From Planctomycetota bacterium (GTDB lineage: Bacteria; Planctomycetota; Phycisphaerae; Sedimentisphaerales; Anaerohalosphaeraceae): a DNA stretch of 7,558 nucleotides. Both the position numbers and the translations under genes were made by a program. Below are positions 1 to 5,768 of the stretch, piece by piece (position 1 is the stretch's first letter; every line of letters begins with the position of its first letter). The stretch spans positions 1-7,558 of the forward strand of contig JAGHBX010000256.1 of the NCBI GenBank assembly GCA_021160785.1. The letters are read 5' to 3'. The notes beneath the pieces were generated by a model. It was given only the letters and a program-made list of their open reading frames with translations. It had not been told where the DNA came from and ran no database searches.

Positions 1-40
1 CTACAACAGCCAGAATCGTAATATATATTGGTTTTTGCAT
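1..40 (-). CDS. 5' end of a leftward gene with hydrophobic N-terminus (partial)
   Basis: Only 13 codons lie inside the window: ATG at 40-38 reading MQKPIYITILAVV, then the gene runs off the left edge. A purine-rich GGAAGG lies at 56-51 on the same strand, 10 bases before the ATG, which is an acceptable ribosome binding site. A positive residue followed by a hydrophobic stretch is what the start of a signal peptide or membrane anchor looks like, so a secreted or membrane protein is plausible. No function can be given. The gene is divergent from everything to its right. The fragment is so short that the ORF could be accidental. Confidence 0.4.
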   Translation of the reverse strand, partial: MQKPIYITILAVV

Positions 41-83
41 AACAGTTTAACCTTCCATCACCATAATTAAAGAAACTATGAAA

Positions 84-189
84 GCCGGATGCCCGGAGAC
101 GTCAAGTTTAGTATAATCGTCTCCACGTGGTCGTCGCTGGGACACCACAAAAAATTTGTTTCGGAAATTTTTATTAAGGAGCATCCGGC
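84..189 (+). other. Stem-loop-rich 106-base segment closed by a 9-bp inverted repeat (candidate structured RNA or small insertion)
   Basis: GCCGGATGC at 84-92 is the exact reverse complement of GCATCCGGC at 181-189. Between these arms are three further local inverted repeats: GGAGACG/CGTCTCC (95-101 with 118-124, 16-base loop), GTGGT/ACCAC (127-131 with 144-148, 12-base loop) and AAAAATTT/AAATTTTT (150-157 with 165-172, 7-base loop). Together they give a closed multi-branch fold. The segment ends one base before the start codon of an IS110-type transposase stub, and the ribosome binding site AAGGAG (176-181) lies at the edge of the closing stem. In the IS110 group the non-coding end next to the gene encodes the bridge RNA, so a decayed or short bridge RNA is one possibility. 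A MITE-like insertion or a translational control hairpin are others. Function is inferred; the pairings are seen directly. Confidence 0.45.
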
Positions 190-190
190 C

Positions 191-409
191 ATGAAAACTA
201 TTTTAGCTATCGATTTAGGCAAAAGCAAGAGCGTATTCTGCAAAATGGACACAATCGAATTAAAACCCCGCTTTTCCACGCTGGCGACCTCGCCACAGAA
301 GACATCAAAAAGCCTGCATTTCGACCATTTCCAACAAAATCGAGAAATCCCTGGATATTCCTCTTTACACGATAGCACGAATTTGATATTCTTATGCACA
401 ATATGGTAA
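191..409 (+). pseudogene. IS110-family transposase, N-terminal remnant
   Basis: The reading frame starts MKTILAIDLGKSKSVFCKMD, the characteristic opening of IS110-family (DEDD, RuvC-like) transposases, with the first catalytic Asp at residue 8. Similarity by eye continues weakly to about residue 40 (FSTLATSPQK, cf. the usual F-T-TTPQ stretch). After that the frame no longer resembles the family and stops at residue 72. A complete IS110 transposase is roughly 300-400 residues with a C-terminal Transposase_20 domain, and nothing of that follows. AAGGAG at 176-181, 9 bases upstream, supports the ATG at 191; an in-frame ATG at 89 would only add non-homologous sequence from the stem-loop segment. 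It is therefore a broken, almost certainly inactive copy. Where the deletion falls (about 310-330) and whether the last 30 codons come from foreign sequence cannot be settled here. Confidence 0.7.
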
Positions 410-460
410 CTTTTAGACAGGCTACATTCTTTATCCTGAGACGGCAAGAGACCAGACAAA

Positions 461-1138
461 ATGGCAATACGTTTGAAATCGAGATCCATTTACAGTTCTC
501 CACTCGTGAGAACCGATATTAACAGGCCGAAATTGCCCGGCAGCCTGTGCCCGCGGTTCGGTTTTACCCTCATCGAGTTGCTGGTTGTCATTTCTATTAT
601 TTCACTTTTGCTTGCTATTCTATTACCGGCCCTGGGACATGCCAGGGAATCAGCCAGGTGCGTAGTTTGCCTGAGCAATCTCAAGCAGATTGGTTTGGCA
701 ACACGGTTATATGTCGATGAATATGCATCCTATCCTCGTGCCTGGCAGGATAGCGAGTGCCGATGGATGGACCTTGTAAAGCCCTACATATCCAAGCAAT
801 CAAAGGTTTACGGTTGTCCTTCCGATCGTCTTCAGAAACCTGTGCAGTGGGACCCGGAAATAATCCTCAGCTACGGTATCAACTGCTTCAACTTCGCCGG
901 AGAAGAATACTGTTTCTGGTATGGTGTCAGTGCTGCCGATGTTGCAAGGCCCGACTCTACAATCCTCTATGCGGATTGTACGCCCGGCAAATACTACTGT
1001 GGATGGCTGCCCTGGAAAGAGCCGGTCAATGGCGTGGACTACCGTCACGTTAAGGATAGTTTTTGTGTCGTGTTCTGCGATGGACATGTCGATTCTGTCA
1101 CAGCTACGAACAAATATCTGTGGGATGCATCAAGATAG
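461..1138 (+). CDS. Type II secretion/pilin-like pseudopilin with prepilin cleavage site and H-Xn-DG motif
   Basis: A 225-residue protein with a class III prepilin signal. Residues 33-38 read FGFTLI, with Gly34 as the -1 residue and Glu39 at position +5, followed by the hydrophobic helix LLVVISIISLLLAILLPAL. Prepilin peptidase should cut after Gly34 and methylate Phe35. The C-terminus carries YRHVKDSFCVVFCDGHVD, the processing-associated H-X9-DG motif of planctomycete and verrucomicrobial pseudopilin-like proteins, here with ten residues between His196 and Asp207. These proteins are abundant paralogues in planctomycetes and have no assigned individual role; an envelope-bound pseudopilus-like protein is the usual reading. 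The leader is long (34 residues) and the ribosome binding site weak (AAGAG at 446-450), but no other in-frame ATG precedes the cleavage site; GTG at 506 is the only alternative. The next gene begins 54 bases downstream on the same strand. Confidence 0.85.
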   Translation: MAIRLKSRSIYSSPLVRTDINRPKLPGSLCPRFGFTLIELLVVISIISLLLAILLPALGHARESARCVVCLSNLKQIGLATRLYVDEYASYPRAWQDSECRWMDLVKPYISKQSKVYGCPSDRLQKPVQWDPEIILSYGINCFNFAGEEYCFWYGVSAADVARPDSTILYADCTPGKYYCGWLPWKEPVNGVDYRHVKDSFCVVFCDGHVDSVTATNKYLWDASR

Positions 1139-1182
1139 GTAACAGAAAAAGTATTTTGTTAATGAAAACTGTATTATTTTTT

Positions 1183-1187
1183 GGAGG
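1183..1187 (+). promoter_or_regulatory. Ribosome binding site deciding the start of the DUF3344-type gene
   Basis: GGAGG lies 5 bases before ATG at 1193. A TTG at 1181 is in frame and would extend the protein by four residues, but it would place this strong Shine-Dalgarno inside the gene and leave none in front, so the ATG is chosen. The upstream gap (1139-1192) is AT-rich with a TATTAT at 1172-1177. No -35 box with correct spacing is evident, so no promoter is called. Confidence 0.7.
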
Positions 1188-1192
1188 TGTGT

Positions 1193-2272
1193 ATGAACAG
1201 TCAATTGAAAAAAGTCGGAGTTGTAATTGGTTTGGCGGTGGTTTTTGTGATGACTCTGTCGTCGCCGGGATTTGCGGGATTTCGTATAGCCGGCTATGAC
1301 TTGCAGGTGGTGCAGTCCGGACAGGATATTGCCAACGGCGCCGTCAGTTTCCAGGTAAATCCCGTTTGGGTCGGCGGCACCCCGGAAAAACCCTATAGTT
1401 TCGACACCACATTTACATTACCTGTGGCCGATGAGATTGTTTTCGCACGTATGTATGTGAATATCTGGGGCGGCACTAACACGAACACCTGTCAGATTGA
1501 TACGCTTGTGAACGATGTTGCCCTTGACGTGGTTCACATCGGCGGCACGGAAGATTCAAATCCGGTCTATGATCCGAACCGCACGTGTGTATATGGTTCC
1601 GGTTACGGGACATGGCAAGTGGCCTACAGCGGTGTGGCCGAAGCGCTGAATCTCGATTCGACCGCCAACGAGGTGGTTGTGACGATCTCGGACCCGACCG
1701 GCCAATTTGACGGCCGTACCGTTGATGTCGTGTTGGCAACAGTGTATCGGGACTCCGCGATCCAGCAGGTTCTGGATTATTACCTTGCCGAAGCGGACGG
1801 TTACATGCGACGATCCCCCGGAACGCCGGGCAGCCCTACAGACCGAATCCTGGAAATCAATTCGATCGATACGTCCGATGTTGTAGAGGCCGCGTATACC
1901 GCGCACTATACCCACGGAACGTCCGGGCAGTTTGACGCCGTCTATTTCAACGACACAGCGTTTGGCGGTGAGGATGTAGCCGTCGGGGCGATGGGTACGT
2001 ATGGACCCGATGTTCTGACTTTTGACGTCACCAATCTGTTAGCCGCCGAGACGACCGTTCGATACTCAGTAGATGAAACGGTAGTTGGCAGCCCGTCGGA
2101 ATTTTCTCTCCGGGCAAAGACCGGGCTATTGGAAATTATACGCCCTTATTGTATTGCCCGGCCTGTCGGAGATATCAACGCCGATTGCAGGGTGAACCTT
2201 GAGGACCTGGCCCTGCTGGCGTCCGGTTGGCTCGATTGCAATCTTGTACCCGAAACTGCATGCCGGCAATAA
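1193..2272 (+). CDS. Secreted DUF3344-type surface protein with C-terminal dockerin-like repeat
   Basis: A 359-residue exported protein. Residues 1-28 form a signal peptide: KK near the start, a hydrophobic core, and GFA before the likely cut after Ala28. The central part matches the pattern I know for DUF3344, described mainly from cell-surface proteins of methanogenic archaea. A first half has FARMYVNIWGG, VYGSGYGTWQVAY, a VVLATVYRD strand and YYLAEADGYM. A second, similar half has FDAVYFND and FDVTNLL and ends in LRAKTGLLEI. The assignment is from memory of the family pattern, not from a search. Residues 326-347 (GDINADC...LLASGWL) are a single dockerin-like calcium-binding repeat, common at the C-termini of planctomycete exported proteins. 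Its role is unknown; leading an ABC-importer operon, it may capture or present the substrate at the cell surface. The binding-protein gene follows after 26 bases. Confidence 0.75.
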   Translation: MNSQLKKVGVVIGLAVVFVMTLSSPGFAGFRIAGYDLQVVQSGQDIANGAVSFQVNPVWVGGTPEKPYSFDTTFTLPVADEIVFARMYVNIWGGTNTNTCQIDTLVNDVALDVVHIGGTEDSNPVYDPNRTCVYGSGYGTWQVAYSGVAEALNLDSTANEVVVTISDPTGQFDGRTVDVVLATVYRDSAIQQVLDYYLAEADGYMRRSPGTPGSPTDRILEINSIDTSDVVEAAYTAHYTHGTSGQFDAVYFNDTAFGGEDVAVGAMGTYGPDVLTFDVTNLLAAETTVRYSVDETVVGSPSEFSLRAKTGLLEIIRPYCIARPVGDINADCRVNLEDLALLASGWLDCNLVPETACRQ

Positions 2273-2298
2273 GTTTAACATAAATCGCGAAGGTTAAT

Positions 2299-3219
2299 AT
2301 GCACCGAAAAGCTCAAATCCTCGTGACTGTCGTAATCGCGGTAATACCAATAATCACCGCTTTGTGGATCGGTCGCACTCAGCCGGGCGGCAGGCGCAAT
2401 GAAGAACCGTCCCGAGTCGTGACAGATATGACCGGCAGAATGGCCCACATTCCGATTCAGCCACGACGCATATTGAGCCTGTGCACCTCTGCTACCGACA
2501 CGATTGTTCGTCTGGGGGTCCGTGATCGGCTTCGGGCGATTGATGAATACAGCCGGATCGTACCGGGAGTAAAAGATGTAATGGTTGTCGGCAAGGGCAG
2601 TGCGATTTCGCAGGAACAGGTCATCGCTTTGGAGATAGACCTGGCATTCCTATGGTGGTATCAAGATGATGCAGCCAATATGCTTGAGGAACTGTCGGTT
2701 CCGGTGGTGCGAATCCGCAGCGGCAGAGCGGTCGAGGCGCCGGGCATGATCCGTCTCATCGGCCTATGCCTGGACTGTCCCCATACTGCCGAAGGTCTGG
2801 CCGAAGATGTTATCGCCTGTATTCGCACGGTCGAGGCCGGATCGACCGAGCCGGGACCAAATGTTTATCTGGAACTATACGGTTCGTTCAAGACCGTCGG
2901 AGGCGATTCGTACATTAATGATCTCATTGAATTTGCCGGGGGAAAGAACATTGCCGATGACGCCACCGGTAGTGTGTTACTTTCCCCGGAGCGTCTGATC
3001 CGGGCCGACCCTGATGTGATCCTGTTCGTGAAGGGCTTTTCGTCAACGTCGGTCTTTGCTCAGCACGGCGGTATGGCATACCTGTCAGCGGTTCGGGCTG
3101 GACGTGTCTATCCCATAGATCGCTATTGGCTCGTTGCCGGTGCGGGGCTGCCTGATGCTGTAGAAAATATTCACAGGGTTCTGGTAAGTAATTTCAGTAT
3201 TGTTCAGCAAGGAAAATAA
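2299..3219 (+). CDS. Class III periplasmic substrate-binding protein of a cobalamin/iron-chelate ABC importer (BtuF/FhuD-like)
   Basis: A 306-residue protein that should bind the imported compound outside the inner membrane and deliver it to the permease encoded two genes downstream. After an N-terminal membrane segment (about residues 7-24) the fold starts in typical fashion: VVTDMTGRMAHIPIQPRRILSL, then SATDTIVRLGVRDRLRAIDEYS, matching the family pattern 'P-RI-SL--S-TE-L--LG----VG-D'. QEQVIALEIDLAFLW (the 'E-ilaLkPDLV' strand), GGDSYINDLIEFAGGKNIA and the late SPERLIRADPDVILF are also diagnostic of the PF01497 family. No lipobox (L-x-x-C) and no clear signal-peptidase site are seen, so it may stay membrane-anchored. 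GAAGG at 2289-2293 lies 5 bases before the ATG. The substrate (corrinoid, heme, siderophore or other metal chelate) cannot be told from the sequence. Confidence 0.88.
   Translation: MHRKAQILVTVVIAVIPIITALWIGRTQPGGRRNEEPSRVVTDMTGRMAHIPIQPRRILSLCTSATDTIVRLGVRDRLRAIDEYSRIVPGVKDVMVVGKGSAISQEQVIALEIDLAFLWWYQDDAANMLEELSVPVVRIRSGRAVEAPGMIRLIGLCLDCPHTAEGLAEDVIACIRTVEAGSTEPGPNVYLELYGSFKTVGGDSYINDLIEFAGGKNIADDATGSVLLSPERLIRADPDVILFVKGFSSTSVFAQHGGMAYLSAVRAGRVYPIDRYWLVAGAGLPDAVENIHRVLVSNFSIVQQGK
3209..3214 (+). promoter_or_regulatory. Ribosome binding site deciding the start of the radical SAM gene
   Basis: AAGGAA ends 6 bases before ATG at 3221 and lies inside the last codons of the binding-protein gene (stop 3217-3219). 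An in-frame TTG at 3200 would give a seven-residue extension without a ribosome binding site, so the ATG is preferred. Close spacing suggests translational coupling. Confidence 0.6.
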
Positions 3220-3220
3220 A

Positions 3221-3958
3221 ATGGCATTTTACAAGATCACTCACAATGAAAAACACCGGTTTGCAACATTGCATAACTATGGCTGTACGTTCCGTTGTTC
3301 CATTTGCAGCTATAAACTCCGCAGCGGCGCCGATGGCCGACCCGGGCAGGCATATCCACGCCCCACGAGGTTTCTGGGTATTGACCAGATGAAGAAGGCG
3401 CTCCAGGCGGTGTCGCCTGAAAAGGTATTCTTTATGGGCGGCGAACCTACTGTGGCTCCCGAATTGCCGGAGATGCTGGACTTCGTCAAGAACACGCTCG
3501 GCGTCCATACCTGTCTGGGGCATACCAATGGCAGCATGCTGCCGCTGGCCAATCTTGACGGCGCAAACGTCGGCCTTAAGGCATGGGACCCGAAGGTGCA
3601 TCTGGAGTACACGGGAAAGCCCAAACAGTTGATCTTCGACAACTTCGCCGCAGCGTTTCAGAAAGGGATGGACTTGAAGGCTAACATTGTATTCGTTCCA
3701 GGACTGATAGATGTCGACCAGATTGAGGCCGTCGCCGCCTGGCTGGCGACGCTCAGCCGGGAAATCCCATTCCATATCATGGGTTATATTCCGGTACCGG
3801 GCCAATCGTATAAGCCACCAACAACCGAACAGATGAACGTCGCGGAGCAAACCTGTCGCCGACATCTGACCTGTGTTGCCGTCTCTCACTTGACGTCTCA
3901 ACAGGCACTGGATCTGTCAGCCAGAGATGATCGATTTGCAGTCCGGCAAATTGCATAG
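3221..3958 (+). CDS. Radical SAM enzyme, small PflA-like type, inside the importer operon
   Basis: A 245-residue cytoplasmic enzyme expected to cleave S-adenosylmethionine reductively and start a radical reaction. The [4Fe-4S] motif C-X3-C-X2-C is Cys22-TFR-Cys26-SI-Cys29, and the SAM-contacting GGEP is GGEPT at 73-77. NVGLKAWDPKVHLEYTGKP (from about 116) resembles the 'KA----Y---TG' strand of pyruvate formate-lyase activating-type proteins, and the length fits that class. No SPASM or second-cluster domain is present; Cys98 and a C-terminal Cys212-X5-Cys218 are the other cysteines of note. No glycyl radical enzyme is encoded nearby, so an activase role has no visible partner. It starts 1 base after the binding-protein stop and ends 11 bases before the permease, which ties it to uptake. 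Modification of the imported compound, for instance opening or trimming a chelate or tetrapyrrole, is an inference. ChuW/HutW in heme operons is a functional precedent but a different, larger type. Confidence 0.85.
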   Translation: MAFYKITHNEKHRFATLHNYGCTFRCSICSYKLRSGADGRPGQAYPRPTRFLGIDQMKKALQAVSPEKVFFMGGEPTVAPELPEMLDFVKNTLGVHTCLGHTNGSMLPLANLDGANVGLKAWDPKVHLEYTGKPKQLIFDNFAAAFQKGMDLKANIVFVPGLIDVDQIEAVAAWLATLSREIPFHIMGYIPVPGQSYKPPTTEQMNVAEQTCRRHLTCVAVSHLTSQQALDLSARDDRFAVRQIA

Positions 3959-3969
3959 GAGTTCCGGTT

Positions 3970-4998
3970 ATGTCCTGTCGTCCACACTGGATAAGCCCGC
4001 GATGGATGATCTCGGCCCTGTCGCTGTGCCTGCTCGTTTTAGCGGTCACAGCTCTGATGCTGGGACCGGCGGCGCTGTCGGTTCGGCAGGTATGCCAAGC
4101 GTGTTGTCATGCGGTCCGGGGACAAGCCGAATACGACCCGGTGACGAGGATTGTCTTGACGACCAGACTGCCCAGGATTCTGCTGGCTATGACAGTGGGT
4201 GCAGGCCTGGCCATGTCGGGGCTGGCTGCCCAGACGCTTCTCCGCAATTCACTGGCCAGTCCTTATGTGATTGGCGTTTCCAACGGCGCCGCAGTCGGTG
4301 CTGTTGCAGCGATGTTCCTTGTCGGCAAGTGGATACCCTTCGGCGCCGTGCCGGTACTTAGCGCCGCTTCCGGCCTGATGGTAACGGCTACGGTGTTCCT
4401 GTTTGCACAACGTGGCCGGAATTTTGGTCACTCATTACTGCTGACCGGAATCGCGATCAGCGCCTTTTGCTCGGCGCTGACGGCTGGTGCATTGTATCTC
4501 GCGGGCGAAAGGCTCCAGACACTGGTTTTCTGGCTGATGGGCGGACTGTGGCAGGCCACATGGTCTGATGTATTGATCATGTTGCCTTTGATGAGCATAT
4601 GTCTGATAGGGATGCTCCTGCTTGCACCGGCAATGAATGTTGCATTGGCGGGGCAGCGCTCGGCCCGTGATCTTGGCGTCAACGTCCGTCGCCTTCAGAG
4701 CCTGCTTTTGTTCTTTTTGGCCGTAACAACGGCGGTGGCAGTCAGCCGAACGGGTGTAATCGGATTCGTGGGACTGATCGTCCCCCACCTGCTGCGGTTG
4801 ACCATTGGAGCCGATCATCGCGGTCTCGTGCCGGCATCGGCGCTGGGCGGAGCATTGCTGCTTCTAACAGCCGATACGATTGCTCGCACGGCCGCTGCGC
4901 CGGTAGAAATACCCGTTGGTATTCTGACGGCTCTCGTAGGAGCGCCGACTTTCCTCTGGATGCTTCAGTACCGTGCCGGTGGGAGGGCAGGCGTATGA
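3970..4998 (+). CDS. BtuC/FecD-family ABC importer permease
   Basis: A 342-residue, strongly hydrophobic inner-membrane protein, the usual length for the family, whose members carry about ten transmembrane helices and work as a dimer. Family landmarks are clear: RLPRILLAMTVGAGLAMSG and QTLLRNSLASPYVIGVSNGAA in the first third, and GLIVPHLLR at residues 268-276 followed by DHR. This last is the cytoplasmic loop that contacts the ATPase. The C-terminal PVGILTALVGAPTFLWML is also typical. GGAG at 3958-3961 gives an 8-base spacer to the ATG and overlaps the stop of the radical SAM gene. The stop overlaps the ATPase start by four bases (ATGA, 4995-4998), a common sign of translational coupling. 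Family members carry cobalamin, ferric siderophores or heme; which applies here is not visible. Confidence 0.92.
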   Translation: MSCRPHWISPRWMISALSLCLLVLAVTALMLGPAALSVRQVCQACCHAVRGQAEYDPVTRIVLTTRLPRILLAMTVGAGLAMSGLAAQTLLRNSLASPYVIGVSNGAAVGAVAAMFLVGKWIPFGAVPVLSAASGLMVTATVFLFAQRGRNFGHSLLLTGIAISAFCSALTAGALYLAGERLQTLVFWLMGGLWQATWSDVLIMLPLMSICLIGMLLLAPAMNVALAGQRSARDLGVNVRRLQSLLLFFLAVTTAVAVSRTGVIGFVGLIVPHLLRLTIGADHRGLVPASALGGALLLLTADTIARTAAAPVEIPVGILTALVGAPTFLWMLQYRAGGRAGV

Positions 4999-5762
4999 TT
5001 CTACGCGCTGAAGGAGTCCGGTTCGGTTATCATATCGATCAACCGGTTCTACGGGGTATTACACTTGAACTCTGTCCCGGTCGGGTGACGGCCCTGCTTG
5101 GCCCCAATGGCTGCGGTAAAAGTACGCTGCTGAGATGCCTCAACACCTCTCTCAGGCCTCAGGGCGGACGGATTCTGTTGGACGACCGTGATGTAATGGC
5201 GATGGCGCCACGTGAGATTGCCCGCCACATAGCCGTGGTGCCACAGGATACTCCAACAGATGTCCCATTCACCGTCCGGCAGATGATCATGCTGGGTCGA
5301 TATGCCCACTGGGATACGTGGGGACAGGAGATAGCGGATGATCGGTGTGTCATACAGAGATGCCTTGAACGGATGGACATTACGAGTTTGGCGGGAAGAC
5401 TTTTTAGTGAACTTAGCGGCGGTGAGCGTCAACGAGTGATCCTCGCTCGTGCTTTGGCCCAACAAGGCACAGTGCTCCTGCTGGATGAGCCGACCTCTCA
5501 CCTGGACATAGCCCATCAATTGGAATTCTACCGCATGGTTCGTGAACTGGCGACGGAAGGACAGGCGGTGCTGATGGTTTGTCACGATATCTTTGTGGCG
5601 CCGATGTTTGTGGATGTCGCCATACTGATGGTCGATGGCAACTTGCTCAGTTGCGGATCGGCAGATAAAGTACTGTCCGAACAGAATATCGCCGCAGCAT
5701 ACGGGGTTAGAGCGCAGATAAGCCGGACTGGAGAGGCCTCCTTTCAGGCACAGTTCAAATGA
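4995..5762 (+). CDS. ABC importer ATPase (BtuD/FecE/FhuC type)
   Basis: A 255-residue nucleotide-binding subunit that should power the permease encoded just before it. All ABC motifs are intact: Walker A GPNGCGKST (36-44), Q-loop Gln84, signature LSGGE (140-144), Walker B VLLLDE (160-165) followed by PTSHLD, and the switch His197 in VCHD. The stretch PFTVRQMIMLGRYAH (91-105) is characteristic of the iron-chelate/cobalamin subfamily. It is the last gene of the + strand set and ends only 6 bases from the stop of the convergent sulfatase gene. No strong hairpin terminator lies between them. The T-runs beyond 5803 may serve to end transcription, but they fall inside the sulfatase gene. Confidence 0.93.
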   Translation: MILRAEGVRFGYHIDQPVLRGITLELCPGRVTALLGPNGCGKSTLLRCLNTSLRPQGGRILLDDRDVMAMAPREIARHIAVVPQDTPTDVPFTVRQMIMLGRYAHWDTWGQEIADDRCVIQRCLERMDITSLAGRLFSELSGGERQRVILARALAQQGTVLLLDEPTSHLDIAHQLEFYRMVRELATEGQAVLMVCHDIFVAPMFVDVAILMVDGNLLSCGSADKVLSEQNIAAAYGVRAQISRTGEASFQAQFK

Positions 5763-5768
5763 TAACGG

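Noticed and set aside
84..189. An integron attC site
   Set aside because: No GTTRRRY/RYYYAAC core sites at the arms and no integrase or cassette array nearby.
383..407. A possible promoter TTGATA ... TATGGT before the pseudopilin gene
   Set aside because: The spacer is only 13 bases and the -10 match is poor, so it is not distinguishable from AT-rich background.
76..489. A 137-codon frame on the - strand across the stem-loop segment and the IS110 stub
   Set aside because: It is antisense to the recognisable IS110 N-terminus, shows no domain, and runs through the inverted repeats.
1139..1192. A cobalamin riboswitch or Fur-type operator ahead of the importer set
   Set aside because: The gap is only 54 bases, too short for a cobalamin riboswitch, and neither a B12-box-like element nor a convincing palindromic operator is visible.
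3221..3958. The radical SAM enzyme as an anaerobic sulfatase maturase for the neighbouring sulfatases
   Set aside because: Anaerobic sulfatase-maturating enzymes are near 370-400 residues with a Cys-rich SPASM region holding two extra clusters. This protein has 245 residues and only two C-terminal cysteines, and it is in a different, convergent transcription unit.
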